A stretch of 6,307 nt of DNA from Methanospirillum hungatei (GTDB lineage Archaea; Halobacteriota; Methanomicrobia; Methanomicrobiales; Methanospirillaceae): the NCBI RefSeq assembly GCF_020216685.1, contig NZ_JAIWNS010000237.1:1-6307 (forward strand). The letters run 5' to 3'. Positions 1 through 5,164 of this stretch are shown here, piece by piece. The first letter of the stretch is position 1. Every line of letters begins with the position of its first letter. A model generated the notes under the pieces. It did not search any database, had not been told where the DNA came from, and saw only the letters and a list, made by a program, of their open reading frames with translations. Both the position numbers and the translations under genes were made by a program.

Positions 1-456
1 GATGAGTTCTCCTGCTGCATCGGTCTTCATCCGGTACTGTTCGTCTACCGGGGCCACTCGCATCTCAATATCCATCATCCCACATGCCTTCTCAAAGGAG
101 AAATGTGCCGATGCGGGGACGATGATATTTGGCTCCTTCACATTTTTTGTCTTTTTACAAAATCTGAGCACCTGAATATTTGACTCAGTCCCCCCGGACG
201 TTGTGCATCCACCGGCAGAAGGCTCATGGTAGAGATCTGCAAACCACCGGATCAGCCGGTCCTCAAGGGAGGCCGTACCTGGAAATAACCCGGGATCTCC
301 AAGGTTCGTCTCCATAAAGAGGTTATGTGCCTGCACGGCTACCGGATGGGGTGTTGTACACATGGAGGAGAGGATATGCGAATAAGAATAGTCCTCATTC
401 CGCTTCGCCTGTAAAAAACAAAAAAGTTCGTCGGCTGAGAGCCCTTCAGCATCCAT
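1..456 (-). CDS. mfnA: L-tyrosine decarboxylase MfnA, N-terminal part (truncated by window edge)
   Basis: The first 152 codons of a PLP-dependent group II decarboxylase are visible; the rest lies beyond the left edge. Known family role: decarboxylation of L-tyrosine to tyramine, an early step of methanofuran synthesis in the cytoplasm; some archaeal relatives act on aspartate to give beta-alanine for CoA. Visible family marks are the block METNLGDPGLFPGT (48-61), the PLP-phosphate-binding type motif SGGTESN (87-93) and IIVPASAHFSFEK (111-123), in which His118 is the expected PLP-stacking residue. These closely match my memory of the Methanocaldococcus MfnA sequence. The Schiff-base lysine is not in the window. 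The ATG at 456-454 lies inside the end of the upstream ppsA gene (11-nt overlap, ATGGATGCTGA), which suggests cotranscription and translational coupling. The family is usually about 360-400 residues long, so roughly 40% is present. Tyrosine versus aspartate specificity cannot be read from this part. Confidence 0.9.
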   Translation of the reverse strand, partial: MDAEGLSADELFCFLQAKRNEDYSYSHILSSMCTTPHPVAVQAHNLFMETNLGDPGLFPGTASLEDRLIRWFADLYHEPSAGGCTTSGGTESNIQVLRFCKKTKNVKEPNIIVPASAHFSFEKACGMMDIEMRVAPVDEQYRMKTDAAGELI

Positions 457-2734
457 ATGGTCTTCTCGCCGCATCAAGGATGATCCGCTGCTCGGTCCGT
501 GCAACGGTCTCGCGGATCTTTGCAATTGCATCGATATTGGATGAGACGCTCGTGATGCCGTGTTCGACAAGCCAGGTGACCATGTCAGGTTCACTTCCTG
601 CCTGCCCGCAGATTGAGACTTCTACTCCTCCTTTCCGGCAGGCCTGGATCGCCTGATCAATCAGGGCAAGGACTGCAGGGTGTTTTGGCCAGTACATATC
701 GGTGACATTCTCATTGTTGCGGTCAATGGCGATGGTGTACTGGATCAGGTCATTGGTCCCGAAGGAAGCAAATTTTATTCCGGCCTTGATGAAATCCTCA
801 ACCAGGACTGCACTTGCCGGAATCTCGATCATGATACCAAGATCCACATTCTCAACATCGACCCCTGCCTGTCTGAAGAGTTCTTTTGCCTGAATGAATT
901 CGCGTGGATGGGAGACCATCGGGAACATGATACCAAGGTTATCATATCCAAGATCCCACAGCCGTTTGAAGGTATCAATCTGAAGTCTGAACTGTGCCGG
1001 GCTTTGAAGATCCCTGCGGATACCTCGCCATCCAAGCATGGGGTTGTGTTCTATTGGTTCATTCTCCCCGCCCTGCATGTTTCTGAATTCATCGGTAGGT
1101 GCATCAAGGGTCCTGACCCATACCGGTTTTCCGGGGAATGCATCAAGGACGACCTTGATTCCGTTCATCAGTTCTGTAATGAACTCCTCTTCCCGATGGT
1201 TCTGGATGTACCAGTTGGGGGTTTTATTGAGGCCAAGGATAAGATGTTCAATTCTGAGAAGTCCGACTCCGTCAGCACCGGTTGCGGCGGCACGCTGGGC
1301 TGCTTCAGGCATTGAGACATTGACCTTGACGGATGTTGCCGTAATGATCTTGGCTGGTGCAGAGGCGATCTGGACCTTCGCAGTTCCTGCGTCAGGAGTC
1401 TGCTGGGCGATTACCCCGTCATAGATGAGGCCTTTCTCACCATCAACGGTAATGACCTGTCCGTCGGTAAGGGTCTTTGTAGCTTTGCGTGTTCCAACGA
1501 CTGCCGGTGTTCCGAGTTCACGGGAGACGATGGCTGCATGACAGGTCATTCCTCCCTCATCAGTGACAATGGCTGCAACTTTACGCATCGCCGGGACCAT
1601 ATCCGGATTAGTCATCCGGGTGACCATGATGTCACCTTCTTTTACCTTTCCGATATCTTTGACATCCTCAATGATGATAACCGGGCCACTGGCAATACCT
1701 GGAGATGCGCCCTGACCCTGAAGGACAACCTTATCAGCAGAACCTGCTTTTGTTTCTTTCTTCATGCCTGTTGCACCTTTGATGGTTGTTATGGGCCGGG
1801 ACTGAAGGATGTATATCTTATCCCCCACAATCGCCCATTCCATGTCCTGAGGAACCCCGTAATGCTCTTCAGAGACAATTCCATAGGTTGCAAGTCTTTT
1901 TACCTCATCATCAGAGAGGATCTGCTGTTCCTGCCGTGACTTCTCCACGTTCCTCGTGATGGTTCCATATGTACCATCAGCGACGATCTCGATCATTTTT
2001 GGAGAGATGAGCCGGTCAGTTGTCCGCTCAAGTCTCCGATCATAGACGTAATTGTCTGGTGATACTGCTCCTGATACAACGGCTTCTCCAAGACCCCAGG
2101 ATCCTTCGATGATGGCAAATGGTTCACCAGTCACCGGGTGGGAGGTGAACATCACTCCTGCTTTCTCTGAAGGAATCAGTTGTTGTACTACCACTGCAAT
2201 ATTCACAGAATGGTGATCAAACCCCTGCTTTGCCCGATAATAAATTGCACGGGCACCATAGAGTGAGGCCCAGCATTCATGGATTCCTTTCAGAAGGTGT
2301 TCAATCCCTTTGATGTTCAGGATCGTCTCCTGCTGCCCGGCAAAACTTGCATCAGGAAGATCCTCTGCAGTCGCGCTCGACCGGGCAGCTACGATATCAC
2401 CTGTCCTGGAGAGTTTTTCATATGCGATCCCTATCTCGCTCTTGAGGTCTTCCGGCATCTTTGCCTGAAGGACCAGATCCTTGGCCTTTTGTGCCGCAGA
2501 TTCAAGCGCATCATTATCATCCACATTCAGCGATTCCAGAATTTTATAGAGTGGCTCTTCAAGCCCTGTCTGGACTAAAAATCGTCTGAATGCCTGGCTG
2601 GTAACGACAAAAGCAGGGGGAACAGGAAGCCCGATAGAGGCCATTTCCCCAAGTGAGGCACCTTTTCCGCCAACTGATGGAATATCCTCTTTACGGATCT
2701 CCTCAAGCCAAAGAATATCTGGAACTCCCGTCAT
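446..2734 (-). CDS. ppsA: Phosphoenolpyruvate synthase (pyruvate, water dikinase)
   Basis: Cytoplasmic enzyme that converts pyruvate, ATP and water into PEP, AMP and phosphate; in methanogens it feeds gluconeogenesis from acetyl-CoA-derived pyruvate. With the start used here the protein has 762 residues, a normal length for the archaeal family. Domain order: N-terminal ATP-binding pyruvate/phosphate dikinase domain (about 1-320) with GGKGASLGEM near residue 23 and the conserved ARSSATAEDLPDASFAGQQ; swivelling phosphohistidine domain with GGMTCHAAIVSRELGTPAVVG (catalytic His399); C-terminal PEP/pyruvate barrel with FGTNDLIQYT and SICGQAGSEP (active-site Cys709). All key motifs are intact. The start at 2734 is chosen because family proteins begin a few residues before ILWLEEI and because AGGT lies 8 nt upstream. 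The frame stays open to an ATG at 2809, which would add 25 residues with no family look. The stop at 446 overlaps the mfnA start. Confidence 0.95.
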   Translation of the reverse strand: MTGVPDILWLEEIRKEDIPSVGGKGASLGEMASIGLPVPPAFVVTSQAFRRFLVQTGLEEPLYKILESLNVDDNDALESAAQKAKDLVLQAKMPEDLKSEIGIAYEKLSRTGDIVAARSSATAEDLPDASFAGQQETILNIKGIEHLLKGIHECWASLYGARAIYYRAKQGFDHHSVNIAVVVQQLIPSEKAGVMFTSHPVTGEPFAIIEGSWGLGEAVVSGAVSPDNYVYDRRLERTTDRLISPKMIEIVADGTYGTITRNVEKSRQEQQILSDDEVKRLATYGIVSEEHYGVPQDMEWAIVGDKIYILQSRPITTIKGATGMKKETKAGSADKVVLQGQGASPGIASGPVIIIEDVKDIGKVKEGDIMVTRMTNPDMVPAMRKVAAIVTDEGGMTCHAAIVSRELGTPAVVGTRKATKTLTDGQVITVDGEKGLIYDGVIAQQTPDAGTAKVQIASAPAKIITATSVKVNVSMPEAAQRAAATGADGVGLLRIEHLILGLNKTPNWYIQNHREEEFITELMNGIKVVLDAFPGKPVWVRTLDAPTDEFRNMQGGENEPIEHNPMLGWRGIRRDLQSPAQFRLQIDTFKRLWDLGYDNLGIMFPMVSHPREFIQAKELFRQAGVDVENVDLGIMIEIPASAVLVEDFIKAGIKFASFGTNDLIQYTIAIDRNNENVTDMYWPKHPAVLALIDQAIQACRKGGVEVSICGQAGSEPDMVTWLVEHGITSVSSNIDAIAKIRETVARTEQRIILDAARRPYGC

Positions 2735-2845
2735 GAAGACTAACCTGTGAGTATGTATTCCGTTTGACTTGTAATAGAGGTTTTTCAAAGGATGCCTCTC
2801 TAGGCCCATGACTGGACAGAATCTGCACCGGTATCAGCATGTGAA

Positions 2846-2857
2846 ATAGATATCTAT
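2846..2857. repeat. Perfect 12-bp palindrome in the divergent promoter region
   Basis: The sequence ATAGATATCTAT is its own reverse complement. It sits between ppsA (minus) and the tRNA pair (plus) and overlaps the upstream edge of the TATATAT box. It could be a regulator-binding site or merely an AT-rich promoter element readable in both directions. The sequence alone does not decide this. Confidence 0.45.
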
Positions 2858-2861
2858 ATAT
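2855..2861 (+). promoter_or_regulatory. TATA box for the tRNA-Tyr/tRNA-Asp unit, possibly also used divergently for ppsA
   Basis: TATATAT is centred about 34 nt before the tRNA-Tyr 5' end. With the usual archaeal spacing of about 25-27 nt, transcription would start near 2884, a few bases before the tRNA, as expected for a tRNA promoter. The same AT-rich block read on the minus strand would place a ppsA start site near 2832, giving a leader of about 98 nt to the chosen ATG at 2734. The tRNA assignment is well supported by spacing; the ppsA assignment is inference. Confidence 0.6.
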
Positions 2862-2891
2862 GGTTGTGTCTACCACCTTATAGAGCACAAT

Positions 2892-2997
2892 CCCGCCTTA
2901 ACTCAGACTGGTAGAGTGCGCGGCTGTAGACTGATTTGCCGTTTGAGGCAAGAGCGCAGCTACCGCGATGTCCCCGGTTCAAATCCGGGAGGCGGGA
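2892..2997 (+). tRNA. tRNA-Tyr (anticodon GTA) with a 32-nt intron
   Basis: A complete cloverleaf can be folded by eye. The acceptor CCCGCCT (2892-2898) pairs with AGGCGGG (2990-2996), and the discriminator is A2997. D stem ACTC/GAGT (2901-2904/2914-2917). Anticodon stem CGCGG (2919-2923) with CCGCG (2963-2967). Anticodon GTA at 2926-2928. T stem CCCGG/CCGGG (2973-2977/2985-2989) around TTCAAAT. The C1-G72 pair is the known archaeal/eukaryal tRNA-Tyr identity element and agrees with the anticodon. The mature RNA would be 74 nt after removal of the intron at 2930-2961. CCA is not encoded (TAT follows), so it must be added after transcription. It lies 8 nt upstream of tRNA-Asp and is probably cotranscribed with it. 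Confidence 0.95.
2930..2961 (+). other. Archaeal tRNA intron (position 37/38) in tRNA-Tyr
   Basis: These 32 nt lie between G37 (2929) and A38 (2962), the canonical archaeal site. A bulge-helix-bulge can be drawn: exon bases CTGT (2924-2927) pair with intron GCAG (2956-2959), giving C-G, U-A, G-C and U-G. The 3-nt bulges are A-G|A (2928-2930) and C-T|A (2960-2962), so cleavage after the second bulge base gives exactly the expected exon ends. The intron folds on itself through TTGCC/GGCAA (2936-2940 and 2946-2950) around a six-base loop. The first intron pair next to the 5' bulge is a C-C mismatch, so the inner helix looks relaxed. Known enzymology: the archaeal splicing endonuclease and RtcB ligase process such introns. 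Confidence 0.88.
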
Positions 2998-3005
2998 TAT
3001 GCCCA

Positions 3006-3078
3006 GCCCAGATAGTGTAGTGGCCTATCATGTCGGCCTGTCACGCCGACGACTCGGATTCGAATTCCGATCTGGGCG
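3006..3078 (+). tRNA. tRNA-Asp (anticodon GTC)
   Basis: Intron-less 73-nt cloverleaf. Acceptor GCCCAGA (3006-3012) pairs with TCTGGGC (3071-3077); discriminator G3078 is typical of tRNA-Asp. D arm GTGT with TCAT (3015-3018/3028-3031), the last pair being non-canonical. Anticodon stem TCGGC/GCCGA (3033-3037/3045-3049) holds loop CTGTCAC with anticodon GTC at 3040-3042. T stem TCGGA/TCCGA (3054-3058/3066-3070) holds TTCGAAT. CCA is not encoded. It follows tRNA-Tyr after 8 nt, so both probably come from one primary transcript. Confidence 0.95.
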
Positions 3079-3083
3079 TCATC

Positions 3084-3088
3084 TTTTT
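3084..3088 (+). terminator. Oligo-T terminator after the tRNA pair
   Basis: A run of five T begins six bases after the tRNA-Asp 3' end. Archaeal RNA polymerase commonly stops at oligo-T stretches without a hairpin, and such runs are typical just behind tRNA genes. The run is short, so some read-through into the following gene is possible. Confidence 0.5.
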
Positions 3089-3100
3089 CCGGCAATCTTC

Positions 3101-3108
3101 TATAGTAT
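3101..3108 (+). promoter_or_regulatory. Probable TATA box for the secreted-protein gene at 3147
   Basis: TATAGTAT follows the oligo-T run. Its centre plus about 26 nt predicts a transcription start near 3130, which gives a leader of about 17 nt to the ATG at 3147 and fits that start codon better than the upstream ATG at 3123. Assigned by spacing and composition only. Confidence 0.4.
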
Positions 3109-3146
3109 TCATTCCAATACCTATGAAGATAATTCCGGTGCCGTCC

Positions 3147-3974
3147 ATGAATACGAAAATTCCTGTGTTAATCAGTATCTGTCTGGTGTTATTACTCATT
3201 TTTCCTGCATCGGCAGATATCCTTCCGAACGGGACCAATACCACGAACAGGCAGATTCCTTCAGAGACCTATCTTGAAGTGATTGGTTCAATGTCCTCTC
3301 ACCAGGAGTATCAGCTTGAGACCAGCAGCCATGGAGGTCATGAGGGTGGTTTTCTCTATGATGGTGAGCGGGTATCATCCGTGGTTTATAAGAGTGATAT
3401 GGCAACCAACGGGGGATATCTTGCGCAGAGCAAGGGTCTGAAGATCGACGAGGGTCCACAACAGAAAGGGGCCTTTAATGTTGATTCAAAGATAGTCTCC
3501 ACCTACCTGACCGATCCGGAGGTTGGGAGTAAGATGGCTGCTTCTGACTCACTTGAGATGTTCAACTCGGGTAATTACACCAAAGTAAACAGATCTGTCC
3601 GAAATCCGCTTGTTGCCGAAATCATTGGTGATTATGTCGGAGGGTTCAATAGTTATTACAAAGGTGCATCTGCTGTTGACATGACCAGCGGTCAGATTGC
3701 GACCATGGCCCGGGCCCGCTCTGTTGGAACAGACAACACTATCCCGGCAGAACTTCGGTATCTTATCGGCATTCATCCTGACATGTCATCCGGTATCCCC
3801 TATGCAGCCGGAACAGCAAGTACCGAGTTTGCAATGACCAATGAGGAAGGGGCACCAACAAATACGACCGACCTTGCATCCACCAAGAAGATGAATGACA
3901 AAACAACGGTTGACGGTCAGATATTCACCTTTGGAAAATCCTTTACCGTTACGTCGGGTCTCTCCCCGACATAA
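3147..3974 (+). CDS. Secreted protein of unknown function, with a C-terminal region shared with its neighbour
   Basis: Hypothetical exported protein of 275 residues; I do not recognise a named domain. The ATG at 3147 is chosen because GGTG (3137-3140) lies 6 nt upstream and because it begins a compact signal peptide: Lys4, hydrophobic core 5-20, cleavage expected after ASA (residue 23). The frame is open further upstream (ATGs at 3123 and 3030), but those starts have no ribosome binding site and the earlier one lies within tRNA-Asp. The mature part is polar, rich in Ser, Thr, Gly and Asn, has several N-x-S/T sequons (NGT and NTT right after the signal peptide) and no second membrane segment, fitting a glycosylated surface or extracellular protein. 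Residues 191-275 (RSVGTDNTIPAELRYLIGI onward) align with residues 57-136 of the next protein, including P-A-x-[LV]-x-Y, [AI]-G-T and a KSFTxTSG ending. Function unknown; paralogy suggests a common role with the next gene. Confidence 0.8.
   Translation: MNTKIPVLISICLVLLLIFPASADILPNGTNTTNRQIPSETYLEVIGSMSSHQEYQLETSSHGGHEGGFLYDGERVSSVVYKSDMATNGGYLAQSKGLKIDEGPQQKGAFNVDSKIVSTYLTDPEVGSKMAASDSLEMFNSGNYTKVNRSVRNPLVAEIIGDYVGGFNSYYKGASAVDMTSGQIATMARARSVGTDNTIPAELRYLIGIHPDMSSGIPYAAGTASTEFAMTNEEGAPTNTTDLASTKKMNDKTTVDGQIFTFGKSFTVTSGLSPT
3717..3971 (+). other. Shared C-terminal module, copy 1
   Basis: Codes for residues 191-275 of the 275-residue secreted protein. By eye the match to copy 2 runs over the whole length: RSVGTDNTIPAELRYLIGI versus RAVGEDGVPAGVEYMVSI, then AAGTASTEF versus AIGTVITDF, then KSFTVTSG versus KSFTYTSG. 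The spacing differs by only a few residues. Confidence 0.6.
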
Positions 3975-4022
3975 TACCTTCTGGCAGGAAACATATTAGA
4001 ACACGCTGACAAACCTGTGGGC

Positions 4023-4026
4023 GTGA
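4023..4026 (+). promoter_or_regulatory. Ribosome binding site deciding the start at 4032
   Basis: GTGA, complementary to the anti-Shine-Dalgarno core of archaeal 16S rRNA, ends 5 nt before the ATG at 4032. It favours that ATG over the in-frame GTG codons at 4017 and 4023, the second of which lies within the site itself. Confidence 0.5.
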
Positions 4027-4031
4027 ATATT

Positions 4032-4442
4032 ATGACGCAGATTCGCGTTTTCATCTTCGTAATACTTTTCATTCTCACCACTCCGGTTCTCATAACTGCA
4101 GATTCGTATAGTGTATCACCTGCTTTTGATGACCATGTGAGCGGATCGACGAGACTGGTAAACATGCAGTCATTTGCGATGGAATCAAATCTGAAGATTC
4201 GTGCGGTCGGCGAAGACGGTGTTCCGGCCGGTGTTGAATATATGGTAAGTATAGCTCCTGTCAATGGCACAGATGCTGCAATCGGTACGGTGATCACCGA
4301 CTTCAGAGGTTCAATCCTAGAAGGGCGGGGAACAAATGTGAATACATCGGCAACGAATGAATGGCGTGATCGTGCCATGGTAAGTGGGGCAATTGTAAAC
4401 TTTATGAAGTCCTTTACCTATACCTCAGGAATAAAACTATGA
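4032..4442 (+). CDS. Small secreted protein of unknown function, short paralogue of the preceding gene
   Basis: Exported protein of 136 residues. The signal peptide has Arg5, a hydrophobic core at 6-21 and likely cleavage after ITA (residue 23), followed by Asp, the same A|D junction as in the preceding protein. Nearly all of the mature chain corresponds to the C-terminal third of the preceding protein: RAVGEDGVPAGVEYMVSI (57-74), AIGTVITDF (83-91) and the ending KSFTYTSGIKL. It therefore looks like a reduced copy made of signal peptide plus shared module. GTG codons at 4017 and 4023 would give slightly longer versions; the ATG with GTGA upstream is preferred. The stop overlaps the next start as ATGA, so translation of the two is probably coupled. 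It follows the previous gene after 57 nt; an AT-rich patch near 3993-3999 could be a weak TATA box, but cotranscription is equally possible. Biochemical role unknown. Confidence 0.8.
   Translation: MTQIRVFIFVILFILTTPVLITADSYSVSPAFDDHVSGSTRLVNMQSFAMESNLKIRAVGEDGVPAGVEYMVSIAPVNGTDAAIGTVITDFRGSILEGRGTNVNTSATNEWRDRAMVSGAIVNFMKSFTYTSGIKL
4200..4439 (+). other. Shared C-terminal module, copy 2
   Basis: Codes for residues 57-136 of the 136-residue protein, the part that aligns with 191-275 of the preceding protein. The paired glycines and prolines, the [LV]-x-Y-[LM]-[IV] core and the closing KSFTxTSG make common descent more likely than chance. Confidence 0.6.
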
Positions 4443-5146
4443 CATCAGCCAGGTGGAGATACCTTCTTGGGTTTTTTATTATTCTGATAGTACTGTGCAC
4501 GATGGTGCAGGCAGCATACACGTTAAAACCATCCATGCTTCCTTCTCCACCCGGTTTTACCCGTGGTTGTCACCCATCGTATGATGAGTTTGTTGTATCA
4601 ACGCTTGCTGCGGATTTTACCTCCGACCGGACAGAAGGGGATGCGCCACTCAGAGTACGGTTTTATGATATCAGCTATGGATTTGCAGATGCCCGACTCT
4701 GGGACTTTGGTGACGGGAATACATCGACTGAGAAAAACCCCGTTCATACCTATCGTGAACCGGGGAAATATGATGTGTCGCTGACCTTGTATTCAAATTA
4801 CTCATATGAAACCCCGATGGATGAGTATCTGAATACCAGCAGGGGTCAGCTGACCGATTTCATGTGGGGAAGTACTGATCGTGAACTGGATTACATCACC
4901 GTCCATGAACGGGGATCCGGCGTCAGACAGGAAGTTCCTGAAGGGTGGCGCCCGGAGCCGCGGAACCGTGTGGAGATGCCCTCCGGAGCGGACGGTGCAA
5001 TCGGCAGTGCTTCATTTAAAGCAAATGAAATAACCCTCTATAACAGTTCCCGGGGGTATCTGACCGAGCGTGGATATAAAGAAACCCTTGATATTAACGG
5101 GGCATATTATCTGGTGAAAAGTGTCCCCTACAATACCGGATTTTAA
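4439..5146 (+). CDS. Secreted protein with one PKD domain
   Basis: Exported protein of 235 residues. Signal peptide: Arg5 and Arg7, hydrophobic core 8-22, likely cleavage around VQA-A (residues 25-26). A PKD (polycystic kidney disease) immunoglobulin-like domain spans about 57-120: ADFTSDRTEGDAPLRVRF, then the hallmark WDFGDG at 88-93, then NPVHTYREPGKYDVSLTL. PKD domains are common in methanogen surface and S-layer-associated proteins and act in protein-protein or carbohydrate contacts outside the cell. Residues 121-186 are not recognised. The last 49 residues (AIGSASF... to KSVPYNTGF) resemble, more weakly, the tails of the two preceding proteins. The ATG overlaps the previous stop (ATGA), and AGGA at 4427-4430 lies 8 nt upstream. 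No enzymatic domain is visible; an adhesion or cell-surface structural role is inferred. Confidence 0.87.
   Translation: MTSARWRYLLGFFIILIVLCTMVQAAYTLKPSMLPSPPGFTRGCHPSYDEFVVSTLAADFTSDRTEGDAPLRVRFYDISYGFADARLWDFGDGNTSTEKNPVHTYREPGKYDVSLTLYSNYSYETPMDEYLNTSRGQLTDFMWGSTDRELDYITVHERGSGVRQEVPEGWRPEPRNRVEMPSGADGAIGSASFKANEITLYNSSRGYLTERGYKETLDINGAYYLVKSVPYNTGF
4997..5143 (+). other. Possible divergent copy 3 of the shared C-terminal tail
   Basis: Codes for the last 49 residues of the PKD protein. AIGSASF aligns with AIGTVITDF/AAGTASTEF, and the ending GAYYLVKSVPYNTGF with GAIVNFMKSFTYTSG. Only the two ends match; the middle is too diverged to judge by eye. Confidence 0.4.
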
Positions 5147-5147
5147 C

Positions 5148-5153
5148 TTTTTT
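5148..5153 (+). terminator. Possible oligo-T terminator after the PKD gene
   Basis: Six T follow directly behind the TAA stop and could end transcription of the secreted-protein genes. The next ATG is only 11 nt further, so the run may equally be a weak or partial terminator within an operon. Confidence 0.3.
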
Positions 5154-5164
5154 ACCTGATTTGA

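Noticed and set aside
680..1315. 211-codon plus-strand open frame inside ppsA
   Set aside because: It is antisense to the conserved PEP/pyruvate barrel of ppsA, has no family resemblance, and is explained as a shadow of the real coding frame.
1538..1939. 133-codon plus-strand open frame
   Set aside because: It lies opposite the phosphohistidine domain of ppsA, whose motifs are intact; the translated product has no signal peptide or domain character.
1..2997. Tyrosine decarboxylase gene close to the tyrosine tRNA
   Set aside because: They are separated by ppsA and lie on opposite strands; nothing in the sequence links them, so the shared amino acid is probably coincidence.
3001..3010. Tandem GCCCA repeat at the 5' end of tRNA-Asp
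   Set aside because: Two five-base copies are too short to mean a duplication or an attachment site; the acceptor pairing fixes the tRNA start at the second copy.
2936..3277. 113-codon plus-strand open frame through both tRNA genes
   Set aside because: It runs through two complete tRNA cloverleaves and into a different frame of the secreted-protein gene, so it is not a protein gene.
3917..4378. 153-codon minus-strand open frame across the second secreted-protein gene
   Set aside because: The plus-strand gene has a signal peptide, a ribosome binding site and a paralogue next door; the minus-strand product has none of these.
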